Assembly: GCA_002394335.1 (NCBI GenBank)
Contig: DGTP01000013.1
Coordinates: forward strand, 47,734-111,733
Direction: 5' to 3'
DNA length: 64,000 bases
Source of the DNA: Bacteroidales bacterium UBA4333
GTDB lineage: Bacteria; Bacteroidota; Bacteroidia; Bacteroidales; Paludibacteraceae
Shown here piece by piece: positions 16,111-23,998 of this stretch. Numbering within the stretch: position 1 is the stretch's first letter; the number at the start of each line of letters is the position of its first letter. Under the pieces are notes generated by a model, which was not told where the DNA came from, did not search any database, and saw only the letters and a list, made by a program, of their open reading frames with translations. The translations under genes and the position numbers were made by a program.

Positions 16111-16380
16111 ATGTATTTAACATCTGAGAAAAAAGCTGAGTTGTTTGCTCAGTATGGCAACGACGCCAAGAACACTGGTGCTGCAGAGAGCCAGATCGCA
16201 CTCTTCACCTTCCGTATCAACCACCTCACCGAGCACTTGAAACAGAACCGCAAGGACTTCAACACCGAGCGCGCACTGACAAACCTCGTAGGTAAACGTC
16301 GCCGCCTCCTGGATTACCTGAAAGCTAAAGATATTGAGCGTTACCGCGCAATCATCAAGCAACTCGGTATCCGTAAGTAA
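16111..16380 (+). CDS. rpsO: 30S ribosomal protein S15 (uS15)
   Basis: uS15 binds 16S rRNA early in small-subunit assembly. The ATG at 16111 gives an 89-residue product, the usual size, starting MYLTSEKKAELF, with conserved TGAAESQIALFTFRI, LTEHLK, NRKDFNTERAL and LLDYLKAKDIERYR. An upstream in-frame ATG at 16081 would add ten residues unlike the family and lies inside the leader repeat, so it is not chosen. A hairpin terminator follows the gene. Confidence 0.94.
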   Translation: MYLTSEKKAELFAQYGNDAKNTGAAESQIALFTFRINHLTEHLKQNRKDFNTERALTNLVGKRRRLLDYLKAKDIERYRAIIKQLGIRK

Positions 16381-16398
16381 GCAACATGCTTATTCGGC

Positions 16399-16433
16399 AA
16401 AAAATGACATTCGCTCAGCGGATGTCATTTTTT
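16399..16433 (+). terminator. Intrinsic terminator after rpsO
   Basis: An AAAAAATGACAT arm, CGCTCAGCG apex and ATGTCATTTTTT arm make a near-perfect hairpin with a T run. It isolates rpsO from grpE. Confidence 0.88.
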
Positions 16434-16438
16434 CAGTC

Positions 16439-16480
16439 CTGCCAATTTGGCAGTACACGCGCCCGTGGCACGCGTTTTGA
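16439..16480 (+). promoter_or_regulatory. Sigma-54-like promoter with upstream palindrome for grpE-dnaJ
   Basis: TGGCACGCGTTTTGA at 16466-16480 matches the -24/-12 pattern TGGCACGnnnnTTGC: the GG and the -12 G are 10 nt apart, with GA in place of GC. A perfect inverted repeat CTGCCAATTTGGCAG lies just upstream at 16439-16453. The expected start of transcription near 16492 leaves a short leader to the ATG at 16509. No TTTG/TAnnTTTG pair is present. Confidence 0.6.
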
Positions 16481-16508
16481 CCATAGGAAATCAACAAACA
16501 AAACGTAT

Positions 16509-17084
16509 ATGAAAAAAGAAGATAAAATAGAAGAAATGGACGCACAGGAAGTGCACAACGAAGAAGAAACGGCTTCTGCCGCCAATGCCCCGGAGACCGC
16601 CGGAGAAGAAAACCATGAGGAAGAACTCTCCCTGGAGGAGCAGCTGGTACAAGCCAAAGCACGTGTCGCCGAACTGGAGGACAAGAACCTGAGGATGATG
16701 GCGGAGTTTGACAACTTCCGCCGCCGCACCAACAAGGAGAAACTGGAACTGATGGAGACGGCCGGTGAACGTATCTTCAAAGAGATGCTGCCGCTGATTG
16801 ATGATTTTGAACGCGCTACCGACGCCATGGACAAAACCGAAGACATCAATTCCGTACGCGAGGGAATTAAACTCATTCAGCAGAAGTTCCTCTCTTTCCT
16901 TGACAAGAATGATGTGCACCCTATCGAGACCGAGGGAGCGGATTTTAATACCGACGAGCACGAGGCGGTAACGCTTTTCGATGCCGGAGAAGAGAACAAA
17001 GGCAAGGTGATCGACTGTACGCAGCGCGGTTACAAACTCGGAGAGAAAGTGATTCGCTTTGCCAAAGTGGTTGTCGGCGAATAA
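16509..17084 (+). CDS. grpE: Nucleotide exchange factor GrpE
   Basis: GrpE releases ADP from DnaK in the Hsp70 cycle. The 191-residue product has an acidic, poorly conserved N-terminus (residues 1-50), a long coiled coil (LEEQLVQAKARVAELEDKN) and the conserved FDNFRRRTNKEK and C-terminal beta-domain (HEAVTLFDAGEENKGKV, GYKLGEKVIRFAKVVV). The start at 16509 follows the sigma-54-like promoter; the in-frame extension from 16386 runs across the rpsO terminator. dnaJ follows after a 69-nt spacer holding the second copy of the 74-bp repeat. Confidence 0.95.
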   Translation: MKKEDKIEEMDAQEVHNEEETASAANAPETAGEENHEEELSLEEQLVQAKARVAELEDKNLRMMAEFDNFRRRTNKEKLELMETAGERIFKEMLPLIDDFERATDAMDKTEDINSVREGIKLIQQKFLSFLDKNDVHPIETEGADFNTDEHEAVTLFDAGEENKGKVIDCTQRGYKLGEKVIRFAKVVVGE

Positions 17085-17156
17085 ATGAACCGTACGGCGA
17101 AGCAGATTGTTCGACCGTAGGGAGATTAGAAATTGTAAATGACCAAATTGTAAATG
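17083..17156 (+). repeat. 74-bp direct repeat, copy 2 (grpE-dnaJ spacer)
   Basis: Starts within the grpE stop codon and ends exactly at the dnaJ ATG. In this copy TACGG and CCGTA can pair around the GCGAAGCAGATTGTTCGA segment. Confidence 0.9.
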
Positions 17157-18302
17157 GAGAAACGTGATTATTATGAAGTCTTGGAAGTGGCGAAGAATGC
17201 CACTCCTGAAGAGATAAAGAAGGCTTACCGCAAGAAAGCCATCCAGTACCACCCTGACAAGAACCCCGGCGACAAAGCCGCCGAGGAGAAGTTCAAGGAG
17301 GCGGCTGAGGCATATGAGGTGCTTTCCGACCCGCAGAAGAGACAGCGCTATGACCAGTTCGGACACGCCGGAATGCAAGGTGCTGCCGGATTCTCTGGCG
17401 GAGGAATGTCGATGGAGGATATCTTTACCCATTTCGGCGATGTGTTCGCCGGAGCAGGATTCGATATCAGCGATTTCTTCGGCGGCAGAGGCGGAGGAGG
17501 ACGGAGAGTGATTCGCGGAACAGACCTGCGGGTGCGCGTCAAACTCACACTCGAAGAGATCGCTACGGGCGTGGAGAAGAAAATCAAAGTCCGCAAACTC
17601 GTGGAGTGCAAGTCCTGCCACGGTACAGGAAGTGCCGACGGACGCGACGGAGAAACCTGTCCGCAGTGTAAAGGACGCGGCGTAGTCTATCGCCAGCAAC
17701 GAGGGTTCCTGGGAATGATGCAGGTGCAGACCGACTGCCCGGAGTGCCACGGAGAAGGCAAAATCATCCGTAACAAGTGTACCCAATGTCAGGGCGAAGG
17801 CGTTGTGCGCGAAGAGGAGATCATCACCATCAATATACCTGCAGGCGTATCGCACGGCATGACCCTGACCATGCAAGGCAAAGGTAATGCCGCTCCGCGT
17901 GGCGGAGTGCCGGGAGATCTGCTCGTGCTCATTGAGGAAGAGGAACACAAAGAACTCATCCGTCAGGGGGACGATCTGGTATATAACCTCCTGCTCGACC
18001 TGCCTACGGCGATCTTGGGCGGACAAGTCAAGATCCCGACACTCACGGGCGAAGCCAAGATCACCATCTCGGAAGGCACACAGCCCGGCAAAGTGCTGCG
18101 TATGCGCGGCAAAGGACTTCCGCACCTTGACCAGTACGGACGCACCTACGGACAAGGCGACCTCCTTATCAATGTGGGGGTATATATCCCCGAGAAACTG
18201 TCGCTCGACGAGCGCAAGCAGATCGAGAAACTCAAAGACAGCCCCAATATCGTGCCAAACGGTTCCAACAAGAAATCGTTCTTCCAAAACCTGTTCGGAT
18301 GA
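17154..18302 (+). CDS. dnaJ: Chaperone protein DnaJ
   Basis: DnaJ delivers substrates to DnaK and stimulates its ATPase. The 382-residue protein has a J domain with HPDKNPGD (HPD about 33-35), a Gly/Phe-rich stretch (residues 75-120), four CxxCxGxG zinc motifs (CKSCHGTGS, CPQCKGRGV, CPECHGEGK, CTQCQGEGV) and the C-terminal peptide-binding domain. The stop overlaps the next gene by ATGA, which links it to an outer-membrane protein gene. Confidence 0.97.
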   Translation: MEKRDYYEVLEVAKNATPEEIKKAYRKKAIQYHPDKNPGDKAAEEKFKEAAEAYEVLSDPQKRQRYDQFGHAGMQGAAGFSGGGMSMEDIFTHFGDVFAGAGFDISDFFGGRGGGGRRVIRGTDLRVRVKLTLEEIATGVEKKIKVRKLVECKSCHGTGSADGRDGETCPQCKGRGVVYRQQRGFLGMMQVQTDCPECHGEGKIIRNKCTQCQGEGVVREEEIITINIPAGVSHGMTLTMQGKGNAAPRGGVPGDLLVLIEEEEHKELIRQGDDLVYNLLLDLPTAILGGQVKIPTLTGEAKITISEGTQPGKVLRMRGKGLPHLDQYGRTYGQGDLLINVGVYIPEKLSLDERKQIEKLKDSPNIVPNGSNKKSFFQNLFG

Positions 18303-20794
18303 AACGCTTCGCGCTGCTCATAACGCTTATATGTCTCACGGCTTCCGTCAGCGGTGAGACATATTCGGTTATTGGAGTAAATACCGTTTCTTCCGCCTTC
18401 TTTCGCGACCGGTACCAGACAACCGATTTGGGGCATTACCTCGACAACTCCAATCCCCATACCATCTACGAGACAGAGACGACAGGCCAGTGGAACCTCG
18501 GCGACAGGAATGTGTTCTCTATTGCCGGCAACTCCTTCCGTCAAACCAAGTATTCGCTCAACGGAATGCGCATAGACAGCCGCTTTCAGGTCGGCAGCAC
18601 ACTGCTCTATACCGGCATGGACCGCACCTCGCTTGCGCTTGACTACCACAACGGTGAACTCCGTTTTCGGGATGACAGCACCCAGCAGGCTGCTGTCCGG
18701 CTCACGGGCAATGTGGGGGGACTCGGAGGTATCTCGCCCGGCACACGCCAACTCATCAATCTGTTTCACACCTCCGGCGAGGAGCGTACCATGGACTCCC
18801 GTCCGGTGGAGATGCGCAACCATGTAACGGGTGCAGGCACCATGGATGCTACAGTCGCTCTTCCGGTTAACGGACGGCGTTACTACCAGCATGCGTATGT
18901 CCATTACGGGCAGCGGCAGATTACCGATTTCAACCCCACGGGAATAGCTGCACTCTATCCCTCGCAATACTACACCGCCCAACTCGATGGAGAAATCCCT
19001 TTGGGAAAGCTGCAGATGGCAGAATACAGCCCCCGTCTGCACTATTTTTTGGTCACGAACGGGCGTTCTGACTACGGCTCGGAGTTCAATTTCAGCCGCT
19101 CTGAAACAATGCGTCTGCAAGACTACCACGCAGGCTTGTATTATTCTCACCGGTTTGATAACCAGGGAGTTCTGGTTGCTGGTGTTAGTTACGAATTAGC
19201 CAGTACAGCCCACAACACACTATCCTTCGCACGTAATATTCTGGATCAGGACGGCGAGGGCTTCGAACCCTGGCATGCCGATGGCAGATTGCATGCCCTG
19301 AACCTCTCTTTGAACTATGATCAGCCTCTCTTGCCATGGCTTCGTATCCATGCCGAAGGCTATAACTCGCTGCTGCATTTCCGCCCTGCGACGGACACAT
19401 GGACGAATGCTGTCTGTCAGCGCTCGATAGCCGATTCCGCTTCCATGCCTCTCTACACTATTCATTGGCATTCGCAGGCGTTCACCTCCGCCCTTCTGGA
19501 AAACGAGGCACTGCTGGTTGCAGAGAAACAGTTGTCCAAGGGATTCACTCTCTACGGTCACTTGGGCGTCTCGCTCGACGGAATGGCGATGGGGGAGGGT
19601 AGAACCGTCATTTCCCCCAACTGGCTTGCCAAGATAGCATTCGCTTATCAGCCGGCTTGGTGGTTCAGGTTCGGTCTCTCGCTCAGCCACCACCGGATGT
19701 CTTATACCTGGGATGATATACGTTACCTCAGTGCCGGGTATATGTCCGGCGAGGTGCGCTATGCCGACCACACGCTGCTCGCTACCACCGGCGGCGCTTA
19801 CCACACACCCGACAAGTATCTCTGGAGTCACCAGCCCTCCTATGCCGTGATTGATCTGCCGATATACTTCACTTTCGGTAAATCCCGCCGCCATGAGATA
19901 GCCGTCCTCAGCACCGTCCGCAAGTACTACAACCAGTGGTTTACCGCCTTTGCCGATGGCGTGGAGGCGAATATGCTACAGGAAAATGGCACATGGTTCA
20001 TGCGTGAGGGCGAAAAACACTATACCGTCACTACCCAGCCGATGGACATAATGTCCTCGCGCTTTGGTTGCCGCACACCCTATTATCTGTCCAATCTGGT
20101 GCGGTACACCTATAACGGCCGCAAGTGGTTTGTGCAGCTTTCATGGCAGAGTTATCTGATGTCAGGCATCAGCGCCTTGGGAAACGGTGTGCTGAGCAAT
20201 AACTTGGGTGTCTTGTCCGAGACAACCGCCTCACCCAACACGTTTCAGGCTCTTTCACATGGCGACCTGCCCTTCCCTGCTAACGGACGTCTGGATCAGG
20301 ACCGCGCCTTCATTGCACGCATCCAAGTGACCTATAACCCCTGCCGGTATTTCTCGATCGGACTGAATGGCAAGTTCAAGGACGGACAGCCCTTCTCTAA
20401 TTTTGAGGCGCGCACACGCACTGTGGACGGACACACGCAAGTGGTCCTCCTGCCGTATTGCGCACGGGGGATAAATCTGGCTAACAATGCTTTTGGTAAA
20501 CGTGAAGACGCCTTCTTCAATCTCGAATTGCGCGCTACAGGACGTTGGTGGGTGAATGAGATACCAATGTCACTTGAGGTAATGTGCTATAATCTCTACG
20601 ATTTCGGTACCGCCCTGACGGAATACACCTTCGACGGCTATGATCATCCCAGTTATGACCGCTGGACTATCGACCGCGGCATGGCCACCATGCGCGACAG
20701 CCGCACCTCTATGAGCCTGTGTATTCCCCGCGGACTTCTTTTCACCTTCCGCGTCGGACTGGAGAAGGATGACAATCATTCCCACCGCCCATAA
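18299..20794 (+). CDS. Outer-membrane beta-barrel protein, TonB-receptor-like
   Basis: An 831-residue protein with a signal peptide (MKRFALLITLICLTASVSG). Residues 60-130 resemble a divergent plug (YSLNGMRIDSRFQVGS). The remainder alternates aromatic-rich beta strands typical of a TonB-dependent receptor barrel (YYQHAYVHYGQRQ, WWFRFGLSLSHHRMSY) and ends in a strand GLLFTFRVGL. No carboxypeptidase-like N-domain and no clear TonB box were seen, so it may be an unusual receptor or a plug-less barrel. It overlaps dnaJ by 4 nt. Its last 225 bp overlap, antisense, the 3' end of the O-antigen ligase-like gene. Confidence 0.75.
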   Translation: MKRFALLITLICLTASVSGETYSVIGVNTVSSAFFRDRYQTTDLGHYLDNSNPHTIYETETTGQWNLGDRNVFSIAGNSFRQTKYSLNGMRIDSRFQVGSTLLYTGMDRTSLALDYHNGELRFRDDSTQQAAVRLTGNVGGLGGISPGTRQLINLFHTSGEERTMDSRPVEMRNHVTGAGTMDATVALPVNGRRYYQHAYVHYGQRQITDFNPTGIAALYPSQYYTAQLDGEIPLGKLQMAEYSPRLHYFLVTNGRSDYGSEFNFSRSETMRLQDYHAGLYYSHRFDNQGVLVAGVSYELASTAHNTLSFARNILDQDGEGFEPWHADGRLHALNLSLNYDQPLLPWLRIHAEGYNSLLHFRPATDTWTNAVCQRSIADSASMPLYTIHWHSQAFTSALLENEALLVAEKQLSKGFTLYGHLGVSLDGMAMGEGRTVISPNWLAKIAFAYQPAWWFRFGLSLSHHRMSYTWDDIRYLSAGYMSGEVRYADHTLLATTGGAYHTPDKYLWSHQPSYAVIDLPIYFTFGKSRRHEIAVLSTVRKYYNQWFTAFADGVEANMLQENGTWFMREGEKHYTVTTQPMDIMSSRFGCRTPYYLSNLVRYTYNGRKWFVQLSWQSYLMSGISALGNGVLSNNLGVLSETTASPNTFQALSHGDLPFPANGRLDQDRAFIARIQVTYNPCRYFSIGLNGKFKDGQPFSNFEARTRTVDGHTQVVLLPYCARGINLANNAFGKREDAFFNLELRATGRWWVNEIPMSLEVMCYNLYDFGTALTEYTFDGYDHPSYDRWTIDRGMATMRDSRTSMSLCIPRGLLFTFRVGLEKDDNHSHRP

Positions 20795-21991
20795 GGCAAT
20801 ACCGTCAAACTTGCCGAACATGCAATCGGTGCACATGTTGAGCATGAAGAGCGAGGTGAACAACAGAGCCGTCTCTCTGCCATGCTTGCGGGCGCAGAGA
20901 GGGATGGAAAGCCAGGCGATAATAAAAAAGATCATCCCTGCAATACCTATCTCCATCAACTCTTCCAGGTATTGGTTGTGCGCGTGGTACCTCATGAGGG
21001 CATAGTGGCTGAATTGCCGTTCTTTGAACCGCTGCGCAAGGTACTCTTTGCTCTGACCTGCCCCCAAGCCGTATGCAATATAGTCCTCCGGCTCCTGCAG
21101 GGCGAACCCCCAGAGGTTATAGCGTATATCGTGGTAATAACTCACTTCGCGCATGGCAGTAATATCCCTCAGGTAGTCAAACTGCTGCATTCTCGGATGG
21201 AACGACAGCATCGAAGCGGCTGCCACAACGCCCATGACGAGTACGCCGATGCTATACCACCGGTGATGGCGTTTTACCAGGTGATACATGCCCCAAACGA
21301 CTGCCACTCCCGCCATACTGATGACGGCTTGACGGGAGCCGGTCAGCAGAATACTGCTCAGCATTACCGGTACGGCTGTCATCCATTTCCATTTCTCCTT
21401 CCGCCAGACCTGTATCGCCGCTACGGCACCCGCTATTTCTACGGAACATAAGAACAGCCGGTGCTTGAAATGGGAGATATTATCTGAGAAGAAAATCCAC
21501 CGGTCACTGTGCTGAGTCCACACATCGCTGAGCGGCAGGCGCGCTACAATCTCTGGATGATGATAAAGTACAGCCATCCAGACTGTATATGCCGGAATGG
21601 CAAGAACGCAGCTGACTGCTAACACCCTGCCTGCCTGACGCCAGTCGTAATGCTCGTTCACACCCCATATACCCACAGGAATCAGCAGTCCGAAAGTCAT
21701 GTATCGCTCCATCTGCCATGCCCATGCCCCATGATCAGCAGCCCATAAACCCGACAGCATTTTCCAGCCGTACCAGACGCCGAACAGCAGAAACGGCAGA
21801 GCGGATTTGTAATTGGCAATCTGTGATTTGTGCTTGGTGATCAGGTTTGTCCATCTGCCTTCCAGAATCCACGCAATAATCCATAGCACGCAAGCCGGAC
21901 GCAATACCGCTTGCGGGAACGGCAACAGTGCCACTACGATGAGAAACAGCCCGTAGCTCACGCGCCCCATGATCTCTCTATACTTGCTCAT
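20570..21991 (-). CDS. O-antigen ligase/polymerase-like membrane protein
   Basis: A 473-residue polytopic membrane protein with about ten hydrophobic segments (for example GLFLIVVALLPF, WMTAVPVMLSSILL, GMIFFIIAWLSIPLC). It has the family pattern TGSRQAVISM and a large periplasmic loop ending in HAHNQYLEELMEIGIAG, typical of Wzy/WaaL proteins, which join or polymerise O-antigen. It overlaps the glycosyltransferase-kinase gene by 14 nt and ends the long minus-strand run. Residues after about 410 are hydrophilic and lie opposite the barrel gene. A short word-repeat insert encodes the loop TKHKSQIANYKSA. Confidence 0.83.
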   Translation of the reverse strand: MSKYREIMGRVSYGLFLIVVALLPFPQAVLRPACVLWIIAWILEGRWTNLITKHKSQIANYKSALPFLLFGVWYGWKMLSGLWAADHGAWAWQMERYMTFGLLIPVGIWGVNEHYDWRQAGRVLAVSCVLAIPAYTVWMAVLYHHPEIVARLPLSDVWTQHSDRWIFFSDNISHFKHRLFLCSVEIAGAVAAIQVWRKEKWKWMTAVPVMLSSILLTGSRQAVISMAGVAVVWGMYHLVKRHHRWYSIGVLVMGVVAAASMLSFHPRMQQFDYLRDITAMREVSYYHDIRYNLWGFALQEPEDYIAYGLGAGQSKEYLAQRFKERQFSHYALMRYHAHNQYLEELMEIGIAGMIFFIIAWLSIPLCARKHGRETALLFTSLFMLNMCTDCMFGKFDGIALWAVGMIVILLQSDAEGEKKSAGNTQAHRGAAVAHGGHAAVDSPAVITGMIIAVEGVFRQGGTEIVEIIAHYLK

Positions 21992-23285
21992 AACCTTCTT
22001 TCAGTTGTTTCAACCCCTCGTCTCCTATCCGTTTCAGACGCCCGAAAGGATCCCCAGGTACCCGTTGGCGCCAGCGGATACGGTTCAAATCAATCACTTC
22101 TATCTTGCTTCCGTCTTCGTTGAACAGAATATTTCCCCCGGAGTAATCACGATGCCAGACTCCTTTCTTCCGCAACTGCGCCGTGAATCGCCCTATAGCC
22201 TGTAGTAGCTGGTCACGGTTCGGGAAATCCGGGTGCTCGATCAGGTCGTTGAACGTAAACGGACATCCGCTCTGCCGGCAGGCATACCAGCTCTCGCGCA
22301 GAATACCGAACACCCGCACTTCGCGATAGGCTATAGGCGCCGGCGTCAGCTCTCCAAGACGTAAAGCGTTCTCATAACTCCGTTGCGCTTTGCTTGTGCC
22401 GAACCATCCGTACCAGATGCCTTTCAACAGACCGGGGGTGCGGAACTGCTTGACGACCACACCATCCGTCAGACGGAGAATATTCCGCCGGTTGTCAATA
22501 ATCCGCCCCTCCTGCCAGCGGCTGAAATCCCCTGTCTGTCTCACCCTCCTGAACCGGTTCAGGAACTTGCTCCATGAGCGGTGGTAATGCAGCGGACCGC
22601 CCAGGTATTTCTCCATGTAACCGGCATGCCGGCGGTTGATGGCATCGACGATGGCACGTTTCTGCGCTTTGGCTGTGTGCCTGCGGGAGTGGGGGAGCAC
22701 ACGGTAGTAGAGACCTGTCGTCTCCAGCCTTTTGTACTCGCCGCCTAAAGCCATCATACTGATCCAGAAATCCCAGTCTTCGCGGTATATATCCTCTTCA
22801 CAGAAACCTCCTGCACGCGCCCAGTCAGCCTTGCGGAAAAGCGATGATATGTGTATCATGTTTTGCCGGGCGAGCCGCTCGTGCGAGAAAGGAGGTAGCT
22901 TCCACTCGCCCTCTTTACTGCCGATAAACCGTGCCCTGCATCCTACTATGCGCACACCCTCCTGCATCGCCTCAACGGCTTGCCCGATATACTCGCTATC
23001 TATCTTGTCATCCGCATCTACGGGCAGTATATATTCGCCTTGTGCCTCACGTATGGCACGGTTGCGCGCGGCACTGACGCCGGCATTAGGCTGGTGAAAA
23101 ACCCTCACCTCGGGATGTGTCTTTGCAAAAGATCTTGCTATACTCAGCCCCTCGTCCGTCGAGCCGTCGTCCACCACCACTACCTCTATCGGGCGGTAGC
23201 CGGAGGATACAATGCTCTCCAGGGCTTCGCCGATATACGGCGCAGCGTTGTACAGGGGTACTATGACGGATACCAAGGGTTTCAT
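21978..23285 (-). CDS. Fused GT2 glycosyltransferase and lipopolysaccharide/Kdo-type kinase
   Basis: A 435-residue two-domain enzyme. Residues 1-235 are a GT-A glycosyltransferase family 2: SVIVPLYNAAPYIGEAL, DDGSTD (39-44), DADD (90-93) and the acidic ED of IYREDWDFW (170-171). Residues 260-435 look like the InaA/WaaP/Kdo kinase fold: Lys in VVVKQF (279), catalytic loop HRDYSGGN (378-385) and the metal site IDLNR (D399). It would add a sugar and phosphorylate the lipopolysaccharide core or a related glycan. It sits between a GT2 gene and the O-antigen ligase-like gene, with overlaps on both sides. The acceptor is unknown. Confidence 0.85.
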   Translation of the reverse strand: MKPLVSVIVPLYNAAPYIGEALESIVSSGYRPIEVVVVDDGSTDEGLSIARSFAKTHPEVRVFHQPNAGVSAARNRAIREAQGEYILPVDADDKIDSEYIGQAVEAMQEGVRIVGCRARFIGSKEGEWKLPPFSHERLARQNMIHISSLFRKADWARAGGFCEEDIYREDWDFWISMMALGGEYKRLETTGLYYRVLPHSRRHTAKAQKRAIVDAINRRHAGYMEKYLGGPLHYHRSWSKFLNRFRRVRQTGDFSRWQEGRIIDNRRNILRLTDGVVVKQFRTPGLLKGIWYGWFGTSKAQRSYENALRLGELTPAPIAYREVRVFGILRESWYACRQSGCPFTFNDLIEHPDFPNRDQLLQAIGRFTAQLRKKGVWHRDYSGGNILFNEDGSKIEVIDLNRIRWRQRVPGDPFGRLKRIGDEGLKQLKEGYEQV

Positions 23286-23998
23286 ATCTTGTCGCGGCGG
23301 AGAACCAGTTTGCGCCAGTAATAAAGCAAAGGGTTACTGTATTTGAGTTTCTTCCACGGTCTGCTGGAGTGAGGCATATGCAGTACAGGATTGCTGAGCT
23401 GCAGGATATTCGTGAATCCCAGTTGAAGCGACTTATGGCTGATGAACACGTCATACCAGTTCTTCTCGGGATCCAGTTGCTCAAAATCATACGCCCGCAG
23501 AAAATCATTGCTCAGCAGCGTGCAGCAGAAGGACAGCCTTTTCTTGCAGCTTCTGTCTCCTTGCATCCCTCTTGCATACTCGTACGGGAAATTGATCTGC
23601 CCTTCTTCGTCCTGCGTCACGGCGGCTACCATGCCTACCGGGCGTGGGTCTTTCGCCTTTTGGGCCTCTGCCAGTTTCTCTATCGTATCCGCCTGGACGA
23701 TAACATCGCTCTCTATGATCACAAGGTGTGCCCCTTTGCTCAGCGCCTCGCGCTGTGCGTCTATGAGCGTCCACCGGTAATTGGGGGAAGGGTGGTCGGT
23801 ATAGTTTTCAAGATGCTTTACTTCCATGCCCGACTCCGAACTCAGTCTGTCCAGTCGCGCAGCATTCTCCGGCGATGAGTAGTCGTCATATACCGTCAGC
23901 CTGTATCCGCTCTGGGTAATCGCGCGGATAGATCGCTCTGCCGTCTCGATAGAGTCCTTCACAGGCATGATGATATGTACCGTTTGGCTGTTTACCAT
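23282..23998 (-). CDS. Glycosyltransferase family 2 protein
   Basis: A 238-residue GT-A enzyme. Motifs: HIIMPVKDSIETAERSI at the N-terminus, YDDYSSPEN (first acidic pair), IESDVIV (DXD-like) and a C-terminal segment KNWYDVFISHKSLQLGF. It probably transfers a sugar during surface polysaccharide synthesis. Its start overlaps the Wzi-like gene by 7 nt and its stop overlaps the fusion gene by 4 nt, so the three are translated together. Confidence 0.86.
   Translation of the reverse strand: MVNSQTVHIIMPVKDSIETAERSIRAITQSGYRLTVYDDYSSPENAARLDRLSSESGMEVKHLENYTDHPSPNYRWTLIDAQREALSKGAHLVIIESDVIVQADTIEKLAEAQKAKDPRPVGMVAAVTQDEEGQINFPYEYARGMQGDRSCKKRLSFCCTLLSNDFLRAYDFEQLDPEKNWYDVFISHKSLQLGFTNILQLSNPVLHMPHSSRPWKKLKYSNPLLYYWRKLVLRRDKI

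Noticed and set aside
16491..18287. 598-residue minus-strand frame opposite grpE and dnaJ
   Set aside because: Shadow of two firmly identified chaperone genes; no promoter or family features of its own.
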